Notes: generated from the letters alone by a model not told the origin. Counted from the first letter of the stretch, positions 50,057-58,746 are shown. The stretch: DNA of 64,000 nt from Leifsonia sp. Root112D2 (GCF_001424905.1 NZ_LMCU01000001.1:1357480-1421479), one strand, 5' to 3'. Translations and numbers: made by a program.

Positions 50057-53000
50057 ATGCATCTGTCCGTGGCGGGGAGCTCGGATCGCGCGTTCGGCGC
50101 TGTCGAGGTGCCGAACTCGAAATACCATGCGCATCGCGCGCTCATTCTCGCCTCGCTGGCCCCGGGCATCAGCCGCATCTCCGGCCTCAGCGATGCCCGT
50201 CACGTGCAATACACGGTCTCGTTGCTGCGCTCGCTTGGCACCCGTATTGAGATCGAAGGCGACACCTTCATCGTGCACGGCGGCCCGTATCACCCGAGAA
50301 GCGACACCGTCACGGCAGGCAGCTCCGGCACGACCCTGTATTTCATGGTCGGCCTCGCCGCGTTGGCGGATGCCGACGTCACGGTCACCGGTCAGAAGTA
50401 CTTCCAGCGCCGCCCGATCGGCCCGCTGCTACGGGCGCTGGGTGAGATGGGCGTCGAGGTATCGTCACCCACGGACTGCCCGCCGATCCGGGTCACGGCC
50501 GCACGCCCGTCGGGCGGAACCGTGCACATCGCCGGCACGCTCTCGCAATGGGTCTCGGCCCTGCTGTTGCTGGCGCCGTTCGCGAAGCAGCACACCACCA
50601 TCGTCATCGACGGTGAGCTCAACGAGCGCCACTACATCGAACTCACGATGCGCATGATGGCGCAATTCGGACTGCGGGTGCAGGCATCCGCAGACGGCCG
50701 TCGTTACGAGATAGAACCGAATCAGTCCGCGCATCCGACCGATCTGCGGCTGCCGCCGGATATCGGCTCCGCCGCATTCGGTCTCGCCCTCGCCGCGCTG
50801 CATCCGGCCGACGTGCTGCTGCGTGGGTTACGCAACACGTCCTCCGCGGGCGTGGACCACCCCGAGGCCGACTTTCTCGACATCGCGGGCCGCATGGGCC
50901 TGCCCATGGTCTACGACCCGGATGCCGACGGCGTGCGCGTTCGGCACGACGGCATCCGGTTGAAAGCCACCGAGATCGATTGTCGTGATGTGCCCGACAT
51001 GCTTCCCATCCTGTCCGTGCTCGCCGCGCGCGCGGAGGGCGAGAGCGTCTTCCACAACGTGGAGCACGTGCGGCTCAAGGAATCCGATCGCGTCGTCTCC
51101 ATGCTGCAGCTGAACGGCATGGGCGGCAGCCTCGACTTCGACGGCAGCGATCTGCATGTTCGCGGCGTCGAGAGAATGCACGGCGCGAACCTGTCGTCGT
51201 TCAACGACCACCGAGTGCTCATGTCGCTCGCCGTTGCGGCATCCGCCGCCGAGGGGCGTTCGACGCTCACCTTCCCAAATGCGTATCGCATCTCGTATCC
51301 GCAGTTCCTCGACTCGATGAACGAGCTGCATGCCACCATGGCGGTCGAAGAGGGGCCGGCCAGGTCGGGCACCAGGCTGGGGCGCCGCCGCATTCCCGCG
51401 ATGGATGCCGCGGCCGCCGGTGAGGTCACGGGCGCCGATTGGGTTCGCCGCTGGGCCACCGAGAAGCCGCACGCCCTGGCCGTCGTGGACGCCGCGCCCG
51501 ACCGTACCGACCATCTGAGCTGGGGCGAACTCGATGTCGCCGTCGACAAGGCGGCGGCGCTGTTCCTCGACCTCGGCGTCGAGCATGGCGACCGCATCGC
51601 CGTGCAGCTGCCGAACTGCCGCGAATTCGTGATCATCGCCGCGGCCGCCATGCGCATCGGGGCCGTGATCTGCCCGATCATGCCGATCTTCCGCCAGCGC
51701 GAGGTGGCGTACGCGCTGCGGCGCTCGCAGGCAAAGCTGCTCGTCGTCGCCGACAACTTCCGTGGCCGCCAGCACGACCGCGAGATCGCGCAGATTCTCG
51801 ACAGCGGGGCCGGAGCCGATGGCATCCGCCTGACGAATGTGCTGGTGCTGCACGGCACGCCGGGGGTTGCGCATGTGCTGCCAGAGTGTGCGAACCCCGC
51901 GGTCACCTGGCAGGCCTGGCACCGAGCATCTGCGTGGGCGCATGTCGACCGCGCCGCGCTCGACGCCCGCGCTCCGTCGCCCGAGGATGCCGCCCAGCTG
52001 CTGTTCACCTCGGGCACCTCGGGCGAACCGAAGGGCGTGATCCACCGGCACCGCAGCCTGAGCCGTGCCGCCTGGATGGAGGTCGAACAGCTCGGCCTCG
52101 ATTCGTCGGATGCCGTCTACATTCCCTCGCCGCTCGCTCACCAGACCGGGTTTCTCTACGGCATGTGGCTGGCGTGGGAGCTGGGGGTTCCGCAGATCGT
52201 GCAGGGGGTCTGGGACGCCAAGCGCGCCATCGAGGTGCTGAGCACCTGGGAGGGCACCTTCGTTCAGGCGGCGACGCCGTTCCTCACCGACCTCGTGCGT
52301 GAGGTCGAGGCGGGCACCCCCGCCCCGAAGGCGCTGCGCATCTTCGTGGCGACGGGCGCGGCGGTGCCGCGGGCGCTCGCCGAGCGGGCGACGCGCGTGC
52401 TCGGCGCATCCGTCTGTGGAGCATTCGGAACCACCGAGACGGGCCTGGGTGCGCTGGCCTCGCCCACCGATCCGGCCGCGAAGACGTGGGGAACCGACGG
52501 CAAGGCCATGCCGGGGGTGCAACTGCGCATCGTTGACGACGAGGGGCGGCCCGTCGCATCCGGTATCGAGGGCAACTTCGAGCTGTCCGGCCCGACCGTC
52601 TTCGACGGCTACCTCGACCGCCCCGATCTGAGCGCCGAGGTGTTTGCCGCCGATGGCTGGTATCGCACTGGCGATCTTGCCACCCTCGATGATGACGGCT
52701 ATCTGCGTATCACCGGGCGCGTACGCGACGTAATCAACCGCGGCGGCGAGAAGATTCCGGTCTCCGAGATCGAGCAGCTGCTCTACGGCCACGAGGCGAT
52801 AGACGATGTGGCGATAGTGGCCATGCCCGACGCACGCCTGGGCGAGCGCGCCTGCGCCTTCGTCACGCTCGTCGACGGGTGCACGCTCAGCTTCACGCAG
52901 ATGCAGCGCTTTCTCGACGAGCACGAGGTTTCCAAGCACTACTGGCCCGAGCGGCTCGAGATCATCGAGATCATTCCGCGCAATGCGGTGGGCAAGGTGC

Positions 53001-53146
53001 AGAAGTTCCTGCTGCGCGAGCAGGCCTCCGCTCTGAAGCCCCAGCGGCTCAGTGCCGTTCACCACCCCTCGAAGGAGAACACCAGCAATGACACCGAGTC
53101 AGACCGTGACGCACGACGGCCGCGGAAGCCGCATCGAACAGCCTGA
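50057..53146 (+). CDS. EPSP-synthase-like domain fused to an AMP-forming CoA ligase
   Basis: This 1029-residue protein joins two enzymes. Residues 1 to about 428 resemble AroA: K22 and R27 in VPNSKYHAHRALIL, GSSGTT (88-93), R119 in RRPIGPL, S163-Q164 in GTLSQW, HVRLKESDR and NDHR. The position of E. coli Lys411 is not Lys (ISYPQF). Residues about 448-1000 are an acyl-CoA ligase with LLFTSGTSGEPKG, YRTGDLATLDDDGY, NRGGEKIP and the late Lys in AVGKVQKF. A true AroA makes EPSP from shikimate 3-phosphate; here I infer a change to shikimate followed by CoA activation. ATG 50057 follows GAAGGGG. The last 20 codons overlap the next gene. It opens a five-gene operon. Confidence 0.88.
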   Translation: MHLSVAGSSDRAFGAVEVPNSKYHAHRALILASLAPGISRISGLSDARHVQYTVSLLRSLGTRIEIEGDTFIVHGGPYHPRSDTVTAGSSGTTLYFMVGLAALADADVTVTGQKYFQRRPIGPLLRALGEMGVEVSSPTDCPPIRVTAARPSGGTVHIAGTLSQWVSALLLLAPFAKQHTTIVIDGELNERHYIELTMRMMAQFGLRVQASADGRRYEIEPNQSAHPTDLRLPPDIGSAAFGLALAALHPADVLLRGLRNTSSAGVDHPEADFLDIAGRMGLPMVYDPDADGVRVRHDGIRLKATEIDCRDVPDMLPILSVLAARAEGESVFHNVEHVRLKESDRVVSMLQLNGMGGSLDFDGSDLHVRGVERMHGANLSSFNDHRVLMSLAVAASAAEGRSTLTFPNAYRISYPQFLDSMNELHATMAVEEGPARSGTRLGRRRIPAMDAAAAGEVTGADWVRRWATEKPHALAVVDAAPDRTDHLSWGELDVAVDKAAALFLDLGVEHGDRIAVQLPNCREFVIIAAAAMRIGAVICPIMPIFRQREVAYALRRSQAKLLVVADNFRGRQHDREIAQILDSGAGADGIRLTNVLVLHGTPGVAHVLPECANPAVTWQAWHRASAWAHVDRAALDARAPSPEDAAQLLFTSGTSGEPKGVIHRHRSLSRAAWMEVEQLGLDSSDAVYIPSPLAHQTGFLYGMWLAWELGVPQIVQGVWDAKRAIEVLSTWEGTFVQAATPFLTDLVREVEAGTPAPKALRIFVATGAAVPRALAERATRVLGASVCGAFGTTETGLGALASPTDPAAKTWGTDGKAMPGVQLRIVDDEGRPVASGIEGNFELSGPTVFDGYLDRPDLSAEVFAADGWYRTGDLATLDDDGYLRITGRVRDVINRGGEKIPVSEIEQLLYGHEAIDDVAIVAMPDARLGERACAFVTLVDGCTLSFTQMQRFLDEHEVSKHYWPERLEIIEIIPRNAVGKVQKFLLREQASALKPQRLSAVHHPSKENTSNDTESDRDARRPRKPHRTA

Positions 53147-54314
53147 ATACGAAGCACTTCTGCGTCGTGTCACCGCCTGGGTCGAGGGGCCGGGCGAGCG
53201 CTGGTCCGAGCGCATCGAGGCCGACGGCGAGGTGCCGGGCGAGCTGTTTGACGAGCTGAAGCAGAACGGATTCCTTGGCCTCGCGGCCCCGGTCGCCCTC
53301 GGCGGCCACGGCCTCAGCTTCAGCCAGTGGATGGGGCTGATGGAGGTCTTCTCCCGCTCGCACGCGTCGATCCGGATGCTGGTGCACGTCATCAACGGCA
53401 CCTGGCGGTCCATGAACCCCCACGCCAGCGATGCGCAGCGCGAGACGTACGTCAAGCCGTCGGTCGCCGGCGACATCCTGGTCGCGTTCACTCTCACGGA
53501 GCCGGACAACGGCACCGGTGCCGACATCAGCTGCAGCGTGCGCCGCGAGGGCGACACGTACTATCTCTCCGGCCGCAAGCACCTCATCACCTTCGGGGTG
53601 AGCTGCGACTACTGGCTGCTGTTCGCCCGGCTCGAGGGCACGAGCGGCAAGGATGGCACCATCGGCCTGCTCGTCGACCGCAAGGCTGCAGGCGTCACCG
53701 TCGAAGACACCTCGAACACCATGGGGGTGCGTGGCACCGACCATGCCCGGCTCACCTTCGACAACACGCCCGTGCCGGTCGCGCAGCGTCTCGGCGAGGA
53801 GGGCGACGGCCTGGCCATCGCGCTCGGCGGCTTTCTCACGCCCAGCCGCATCTCAGTGGCCATGAGCTGTGTCGGTCTCGCAGAGCGTGCACAGCAGCTC
53901 GCGGTCGAGTACGCGCAGAAGCGCGTCACCTTCGGCAAACCCATCTCCTCTCGGCAGGCGATCGCGTTCATGATCGCCGAGAACGAGGCGGACATCGAGG
54001 CGGCGAAGGCGCTCGTGCTGCACGCCGCGCGCGAGTGGGAGGACGACTCGCCGCAGGCATCCGCTCTCTCGTCCATGGCCAAAATGGTGGCCGTCGATAT
54101 GCTCACGAGAGTGACGGACAAGGCGCTGCAGGTGCACGGCGGGCTGGGTTACTGGAAGTCGGAGGCGATCGAGCGGGTGTATCGCGACGCGCGGGCGCAG
54201 CGCTTCGAGGAGGGCACGAACGAGATTCAGAAGACGGTCGTGGCGCGGGATGTCTTTGCCCGGGCTGCGCAGGCGGCCTCGGCTGCTTCGACGGCAAGCG
54301 AGGAGGCGAAGTGA
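53088..54314 (+). CDS. Acyl-CoA dehydrogenase of the CHC-like operon
   Basis: The 408-residue flavoprotein has the standard fold: GFLGLAAPVALGGHGLSFSQ, LTEPDNGTGADISCSVRREG for FAD and substrate, RVTFGKPISSRQAIAFMIAE, VHGGLGYWKS and RFEEGTNEIQK with the catalytic Glu. It starts at ATG 53088 behind GAAGGAG, inside the end of the ligase gene (59-base overlap), and its stop overlaps the next start (GTGA). In the proposed pathway it would oxidise or isomerise a ring acyl-CoA. Confidence 0.9.
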   Translation: MTPSQTVTHDGRGSRIEQPEYEALLRRVTAWVEGPGERWSERIEADGEVPGELFDELKQNGFLGLAAPVALGGHGLSFSQWMGLMEVFSRSHASIRMLVHVINGTWRSMNPHASDAQRETYVKPSVAGDILVAFTLTEPDNGTGADISCSVRREGDTYYLSGRKHLITFGVSCDYWLLFARLEGTSGKDGTIGLLVDRKAAGVTVEDTSNTMGVRGTDHARLTFDNTPVPVAQRLGEEGDGLAIALGGFLTPSRISVAMSCVGLAERAQQLAVEYAQKRVTFGKPISSRQAIAFMIAENEADIEAAKALVLHAAREWEDDSPQASALSSMAKMVAVDMLTRVTDKALQVHGGLGYWKSEAIERVYRDARAQRFEEGTNEIQKTVVARDVFARAAQAASAASTASEEAK

Positions 54315-55132
54315 CCGCGGAACACCAAGGCAAAGTAGCCCTGATCACGGGAGCATCTCGCGGAATTGGGCGCACCTTGGCGCTGGATCTCGCCTCGCAG
54401 GGTGCGACGGTCGTCGTGAACTACCGCACGAACGCCGCGCTGGCCGATGAGGTCGTGGCCGAGGCGAAGGCCCGCGGCGGTGACGGCATTGCGGTCGGGG
54501 CCGACGTGGAGAACCCTGAGGAGATCGTGCGGCTCTTCGACGCGGTTGCCGACACGTATGGGCGTCTCGACTTCTTCATCAACAACGCGGCGGCCGCCGC
54601 GTTCAAGCGCATTCTCGATCTCAAGACGCACCACCTCGACCGCTCCTACGCCATGAACGTGCGCCCCTTCGTGCTCGGCGCGCAAGAGGCAGTGAAGCTC
54701 ATGGACAAGGGTGGACGCATCGTCGCCGTCTCCAGCTACGGCAGCCTGCGCGGCTTCGCCACCTATGCGGCACTGGGTTCGTACAAGGCCGCCGTCGAGT
54801 CGTTCATCCGTTACATGGCCGTGGAGTTCGCCGACTACGGCATCAACGTGAACGGCGTCAACGGCGGCCTGATCGACTCGGATTCGCTCGAATACTTCTA
54901 CTCCATCCCGGGCATGGCAGCGATGGAGAGCGTGCTCAAGGCGATTCCGCTGGGCCGGCCGGGCACCGTGCAGGACATGGCCAATGCCATCGAGTTCCTG
55001 CTCTCCGACAAGTCGGCATACATCACGGGGCAGACGATCGTGGTCGATGGGGGGCTCACGGTGGCCGCTCCTCCCTACTGGCACGACACCACCGAGCCGC
55101 TCGGCGTGCCACCGCGACCGACACGCGGCTGA
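54311..55132 (+). CDS. SDR enoyl-thioester reductase, ChcA-like
   Basis: The 273-residue reductase has the NAD(P) site ITGASRGIGRTLALDL and INNAA. Ordinary SDR enzymes have Tyr-x3-Lys; here the segment is TYAALGSYKAAVES, where Tyr and Lys are six residues apart. That Tyr-x6-Lys spacing marks enoyl reductases such as FabI and FabL. The neighbouring SSYGSLRG and NGGLIDSDSLEYF parts also look like FabL/ChcA. ChcA of Streptomyces collinus reduces 1-cyclohexenylcarbonyl-CoA. The start is GTG 54311, overlapping the previous stop. Confidence 0.88.
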   Translation: MTAEHQGKVALITGASRGIGRTLALDLASQGATVVVNYRTNAALADEVVAEAKARGGDGIAVGADVENPEEIVRLFDAVADTYGRLDFFINNAAAAAFKRILDLKTHHLDRSYAMNVRPFVLGAQEAVKLMDKGGRIVAVSSYGSLRGFATYAALGSYKAAVESFIRYMAVEFADYGINVNGVNGGLIDSDSLEYFYSIPGMAAMESVLKAIPLGRPGTVQDMANAIEFLLSDKSAYITGQTIVVDGGLTVAAPPYWHDTTEPLGVPPRPTRG

Positions 55133-55137
55133 ATCCC

Positions 55138-57348
55138 GTGGCCCGCGCCGACCATTCATCGCACGGCGGCACGTCCGTCGAGGCCGTGAGCCGATACCCG
55201 ACGCTGCAGACCCCGATCTCGATCGGCACGCTGCGGTTGCCGCATCGGGTTCTCATGGGCTCGATGCATCTCAACCTGGAGACCTCGGATGGCGGTGCGC
55301 TCGCCGCCTTCTACGCCGAGCGCGCGCGCGGCGGGGCAGGCCTCATCATCACCGGCGGTGCGGCCGTCAGCCGGGTCGGCGCGGGCAACGCCGGCTACGC
55401 CCTCATCAACGATCCGTCGCACGCCGATCGGCTGCGGGCGGTGACGGATGCCGTGCATGCCGAGGGCGGTCTCATCGCGCTGCAGCTCTTCCACGCCGGC
55501 CGGTATGCCTTCGAGTCTGCGTTCGGACTCACGCCGGTGGCGCCCTCTGCCGTGTACAGCGCGTTCTCGAAAGCGGAGCCTGAGGCGCTGAGCGAGGAAG
55601 GCATCCGCTCGACCATCGACGATTTCGCATCGGGGGCGGCGCGGGCGCTCGAACTCGGCTTCGACGGCGTGGAGGTGATGGGTTCGGAGGGGTACCTGCT
55701 GAACCAGTTCGCCTCTCCGGTGACCAATCTGCGTGACGACGACTGGGGTGGCGACGCCGAGCGGCGGCGTGCGTTTCCGGTGGCGGTCGTGCGCGCCGTG
55801 CGTGCCGCCGTGGGCGACGCCCCCGTTCTCATGCGCATGTCCGGCGCGGATCTCGTGCCCGGCTCGTCGACCCAGGAGGAGGTCGACGCGCTCGCCGTCG
55901 CCCTGGCGGCTGCGGGCGCCGACGCGATAGACGTCGGCGTCGGCTGGCACGAGTCGCGGGTACCCACCGTGCAGTCGATGGTGCCGCACGGAGTGTGGGC
56001 GGATGCCGCTGGTCGCGTCAAGCGCGCGCTGACCGTTGCCGGGTCTGTCGCGCCGGTAATCGCATCCAATCGCATCAATACTGCCGCGCAGGCGGAGCGG
56101 ATTCTGGCATCCGGCGTGGCGGATCTGGTGTCGATGGCGCGCCCGTTCCTTGCGGATCCGGCGATTCTGGCGAAGTCGTTCGCGGGCATGGCCGAGTTTG
56201 TGAACACCTGCATCGGGTGCAACGAGGCGTGTATCGACCGCACCTTCGGCCTCGACCCGGTCTCGTGCACGGTCAACCCGCGCGTCGGCCGCGAACTCGA
56301 ATTTCCGACGGCGCCGCTGGTTGAGCGCGGTGGAGCTTGGGGAATCGCGCAGCGATTCGCGACCCCAGCGCCGAGCGAGCGTGCGAGCGAGGAACCTCTC
56401 CGCATCGCCGTCATCGGCTCCGGCCCCGCCGGCATGGAGGCCGCCCGTGCCGCGGCTGCCGCCGGAGCCCGCGTCACGCTCTTCGAGGCGGGGCCCCGCA
56501 TCGGTGGCCAGTTCCTGCTGGCCGGCATGGTGCCGGGCAAGGAGGACTTTCTGCAGACCGTGCGCTACTTCGAGAACGAGCTCGCCCGCCTCGGCGTCGA
56601 GATTCGCCTCGGCGCCCCGGTCGACGATGTCGACGCGCTCGCCGGCTTTGATCACGTGGTCGTCTCCACGGGTGTGCTCCCGCGTCCCGTCGCCCTCGCC
56701 GGGGTCGAGCTGCCGCACGTCATCGACTACGCGCAGGCGTTCGCCACCCCGCACTCCGTCGGCAGGCGGGTCGCCATTCTCGGAGCAGGCGGCATCGCTG
56801 TTGACCTGGCACATCTGCTCGTCGAGCCGTCCCCCCTCCCCGAGACAGCCCCGCTCCTTGAGGAGGTCGCGCAGCGACCGTCTCGAAAGGAAGGGTCCGA
56901 AAAGGCAATCCAGCGCCGCTTTCTCATCTCCCACGGCCTCGCCGCCGGAACCCTTCCGCCGCCGGCGCGCACCGTCACGATCATGCGCCGCTCCGGCTCC
57001 ATCGGCGCCGGCATGGGAACGACGGTGCGCTGGGCCGCGGTGCGCGCGATCCGCACGGCGGGAGTGCGCACGCTCACGGGTGTGGCCTATCGGCACATTG
57101 ACACCGACGGCGTGTGGATCGAGCACGAGGGCGGTCAGGAACTCATCGAGGCCGACACCGTCATTGTTGCCGCGGGCCAGGTGGCACATGCGCCGCTCGC
57201 CGACGCGCTCGAGGCGCGGGGCATCCGGTATTCGGTCATCGGTGGAGCGCTGAGTGCGACCGCCCTCAACGCCGTTGCCGCATTTGAGCAGGGCCTGCGC
57301 GTCGGAACATCGATAGCCCAGCGACCGAAAACAGGGGAGTATGAATGA
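55138..57348 (+). CDS. FadH-type 2,4-dienoyl-CoA reductase-like flavin/Fe-S oxidoreductase
   Basis: The 736-residue protein has an old-yellow-enzyme barrel (about 15-340: GALAAFYAERARGGAGLIIT, LFHAGRYA, GYLLNQFASPVTNLRDDDWG), an Fe-S region with CIGCNEAC and a later Cys (about 358-378), and FAD/NAD domains (RIAVIGSGPAGMEAARAAAA, VAILGAGGIAVDLAHLL). The closest architecture is E. coli FadH. It would reduce conjugated dienes of ring acyl-CoAs. Two segments, PLVERGG... (about 393) and PLLEEVAQRPSRKEG (about 572), seem derived from the GGTTGAGG repeat. GTG start, 5 bases after the previous stop. Confidence 0.88.
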   Translation: MARADHSSHGGTSVEAVSRYPTLQTPISIGTLRLPHRVLMGSMHLNLETSDGGALAAFYAERARGGAGLIITGGAAVSRVGAGNAGYALINDPSHADRLRAVTDAVHAEGGLIALQLFHAGRYAFESAFGLTPVAPSAVYSAFSKAEPEALSEEGIRSTIDDFASGAARALELGFDGVEVMGSEGYLLNQFASPVTNLRDDDWGGDAERRRAFPVAVVRAVRAAVGDAPVLMRMSGADLVPGSSTQEEVDALAVALAAAGADAIDVGVGWHESRVPTVQSMVPHGVWADAAGRVKRALTVAGSVAPVIASNRINTAAQAERILASGVADLVSMARPFLADPAILAKSFAGMAEFVNTCIGCNEACIDRTFGLDPVSCTVNPRVGRELEFPTAPLVERGGAWGIAQRFATPAPSERASEEPLRIAVIGSGPAGMEAARAAAAAGARVTLFEAGPRIGGQFLLAGMVPGKEDFLQTVRYFENELARLGVEIRLGAPVDDVDALAGFDHVVVSTGVLPRPVALAGVELPHVIDYAQAFATPHSVGRRVAILGAGGIAVDLAHLLVEPSPLPETAPLLEEVAQRPSRKEGSEKAIQRRFLISHGLAAGTLPPPARTVTIMRRSGSIGAGMGTTVRWAAVRAIRTAGVRTLTGVAYRHIDTDGVWIEHEGGQELIEADTVIVAAGQVAHAPLADALEARGIRYSVIGGALSATALNAVAAFEQGLRVGTSIAQRPKTGEYE
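56316..56400. repeat. Possible repeat-derived segment in the FadH-like gene, first
   Basis: GCTGGTTGAG at 56316-56325 equals the outer end of the palindromic repeat, and GAGCGAGCGTGCGAGCGAGGA (split here as GAGCGAGCG / TGCGAGCGAGGA, near 56377-56396) resembles its inner part. It encodes the linker between the Fe-S region and the FAD domain. Confidence 0.4.
56851..56890 (+). repeat. Repeat-derived half element inside the FadH-like gene, second
   Basis: CTTGAGGAGGTCGCGCAGCG followed by ACCGTCTCGAAAGG is one arm of the GGTTGAGG repeat with few changes (GGTTGAGGAG...CGTCTCGAAACC). It is read in frame as LEEVAQRPSRK within the NAD domain. Confidence 0.65.
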
Positions 57349-57366
57349 AGCGAGAGGCGCACAATC

Positions 57367-58602
57367 ATGGATGATCGCATCGTCATCAGCGGGCTTGGCG
57401 CGCTGACCCCGCTCGGCAATAGCTGGCGCGACACCTGGGCCTCTCTCACGGCGGGGCGCAGCGGCGTTGCACGCATCACTCAGTTCGATGCCGGCGATAT
57501 GCCCACGCAGATCGCCGCTGAGGTGAAGGGCTTCGACCCGCACGGGTCGCTCACGGTCAAGCAGGTGAACCGCATGTCCCGTAGCTCCCAGCTCGCGGTC
57601 GTCGCCGCGCGCGAGGCGGTTGCAGACGCGGGTCTCGACCCCGATTTCTCCGAGCGAGAGGCTGGCGTGATAGTCAACAGCGCCGTCTCGGGTTTCACTG
57701 AGATTCAGGATGCGACGGAGGTGTTCCACTCCGGCGGCGAGCGGCACATGAGCCCGCGCTTCGTGTCGTCGTCGCTCACCAACATGCCGGCTTGCGAGAT
57801 TGCGATGGAGCTGAACATCCATGGCCCGGTGAATGCCAGCGCCCTTGCCTGCGCAAGCGGCGCGTACGCCTTGCTGGAGGCGCGTCGGCTGCTGCTGTCG
57901 GGGGAGGCCGATGTGGTTCTGGCGGGTGGCGTGGATGCCGCGATCACCCCGGTCATGTTCGCCGGGCTCAGCGCCATGCGCGCCCTGTCGAAGCACAACG
58001 ACGCACCCGCCGAGGCCAGCCGCCCCTTCGACGCGGATCGCGACGGTTTCGTCTTCGGCGAGGGCGCGGTCGTGCTCGTCATGGAGCGACTGGCGGATGC
58101 CCGCGCTCGCGGCGCGCACGTCTACGCCGAGGTGCTCGGTGGTGCACTCACGAGCGACGCCTTCAATGTTGTCGCGCCCGAGCCCAGCGGCATCTACGCG
58201 ACGCGCGCCATCACGCGGGCGCTGGCGAACGCCCGGCTGGATGCATCCGATCTGGATCTGGTGTGCGCGCACGGCACCTCAACGAAGGCCAACGATCGCA
58301 CCGAGACCTCGGCGCTGCACCAGGCGCTTGGCGCGTCGGCGGCGGATGTCGCGGTGACGGCTCCAAAGTCGATGACCGGCCACCTGATCGGTGCGGCCGG
58401 CGCGCTCGCCGGCATGCTCTGCGCGCTGTCGATCAGTGAGGGTGTCATCCCTGCCACCATCAACTACACGACCCCCGACCCGGAGTGCGACCTCGACTAC
58501 GTGCCGAACGTCGCGCGCGAACAGCGCGTGCGCCACGCCCTCACGAACGCCTTCGGCTTCGGCGGCCAAAACTGCGTCGTAGCCTTCGGCGAGGTGGGTT
58601 GA
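57367..58602 (+). CDS. Beta-ketoacyl-ACP synthase II-like condensing enzyme
   Basis: The 411-residue enzyme has the FabF set: IVISGLGALTPLGNSWRDTW, nucleophile Cys in ALACASGAYALLE, His in CAHGTSTKANDRTE, KSMTGHLIGAAGALAGM with the second His, and NAFGFGGQN. It would extend an acyl-ACP with malonyl-ACP. In this operon it may handle ring-capped chains made from the unusual starter. No ACP or FabH is present in the window. The stop TGA is the TGA of GGTTGAGG, the first bases of a palindromic repeat. Confidence 0.9.
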   Translation: MDDRIVISGLGALTPLGNSWRDTWASLTAGRSGVARITQFDAGDMPTQIAAEVKGFDPHGSLTVKQVNRMSRSSQLAVVAAREAVADAGLDPDFSEREAGVIVNSAVSGFTEIQDATEVFHSGGERHMSPRFVSSSLTNMPACEIAMELNIHGPVNASALACASGAYALLEARRLLLSGEADVVLAGGVDAAITPVMFAGLSAMRALSKHNDAPAEASRPFDADRDGFVFGEGAVVLVMERLADARARGAHVYAEVLGGALTSDAFNVVAPEPSGIYATRAITRALANARLDASDLDLVCAHGTSTKANDRTETSALHQALGASAADVAVTAPKSMTGHLIGAAGALAGMLCALSISEGVIPATINYTTPDPECDLDYVPNVAREQRVRHALTNAFGFGGQNCVVAFGEVG

Positions 58603-58746
58603 GGAGAGGTCGACGAAGGAGGCCTCGTCTCGAAACCCCCACGAATCCCCCCGCTGGTTGAGGAGTCCGAGGAACGAGGACGTCTCGAAACCCGTAAGCA
58701 CGGCTGTGATTTCGAGACGCTCGCTGGCGCTCACTCCTCAATCAGC
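58597..58746. repeat. Compound GGTTGAGG repeat, three half elements
   Basis: Two forward halves (58597-58637 and 58653-58693) and one inverted half (about 58709-58746) fill the space between two convergent genes. The first supplies the FabF stop, the last (GCTGATTGAGGAG on the minus strand) supplies the stop of the LMF-like gene. Confidence 0.85.

Noticed and set aside
50057..51345. Simple annotation of the first domain as the housekeeping AroA
   Set aside because: It is fused to a ligase, placed in an acyl-CoA operon, and lacks the Lys that contacts PEP in E. coli AroA by my alignment, so a changed role is more likely.
55156..58272. Minus-strand open frame of 1038 codons opposite the FadH-like and FabF-like genes
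   Set aside because: It spans two clear plus-strand enzymes and a gene junction, and its translation shows no domain; it is a G/C-bias artefact.
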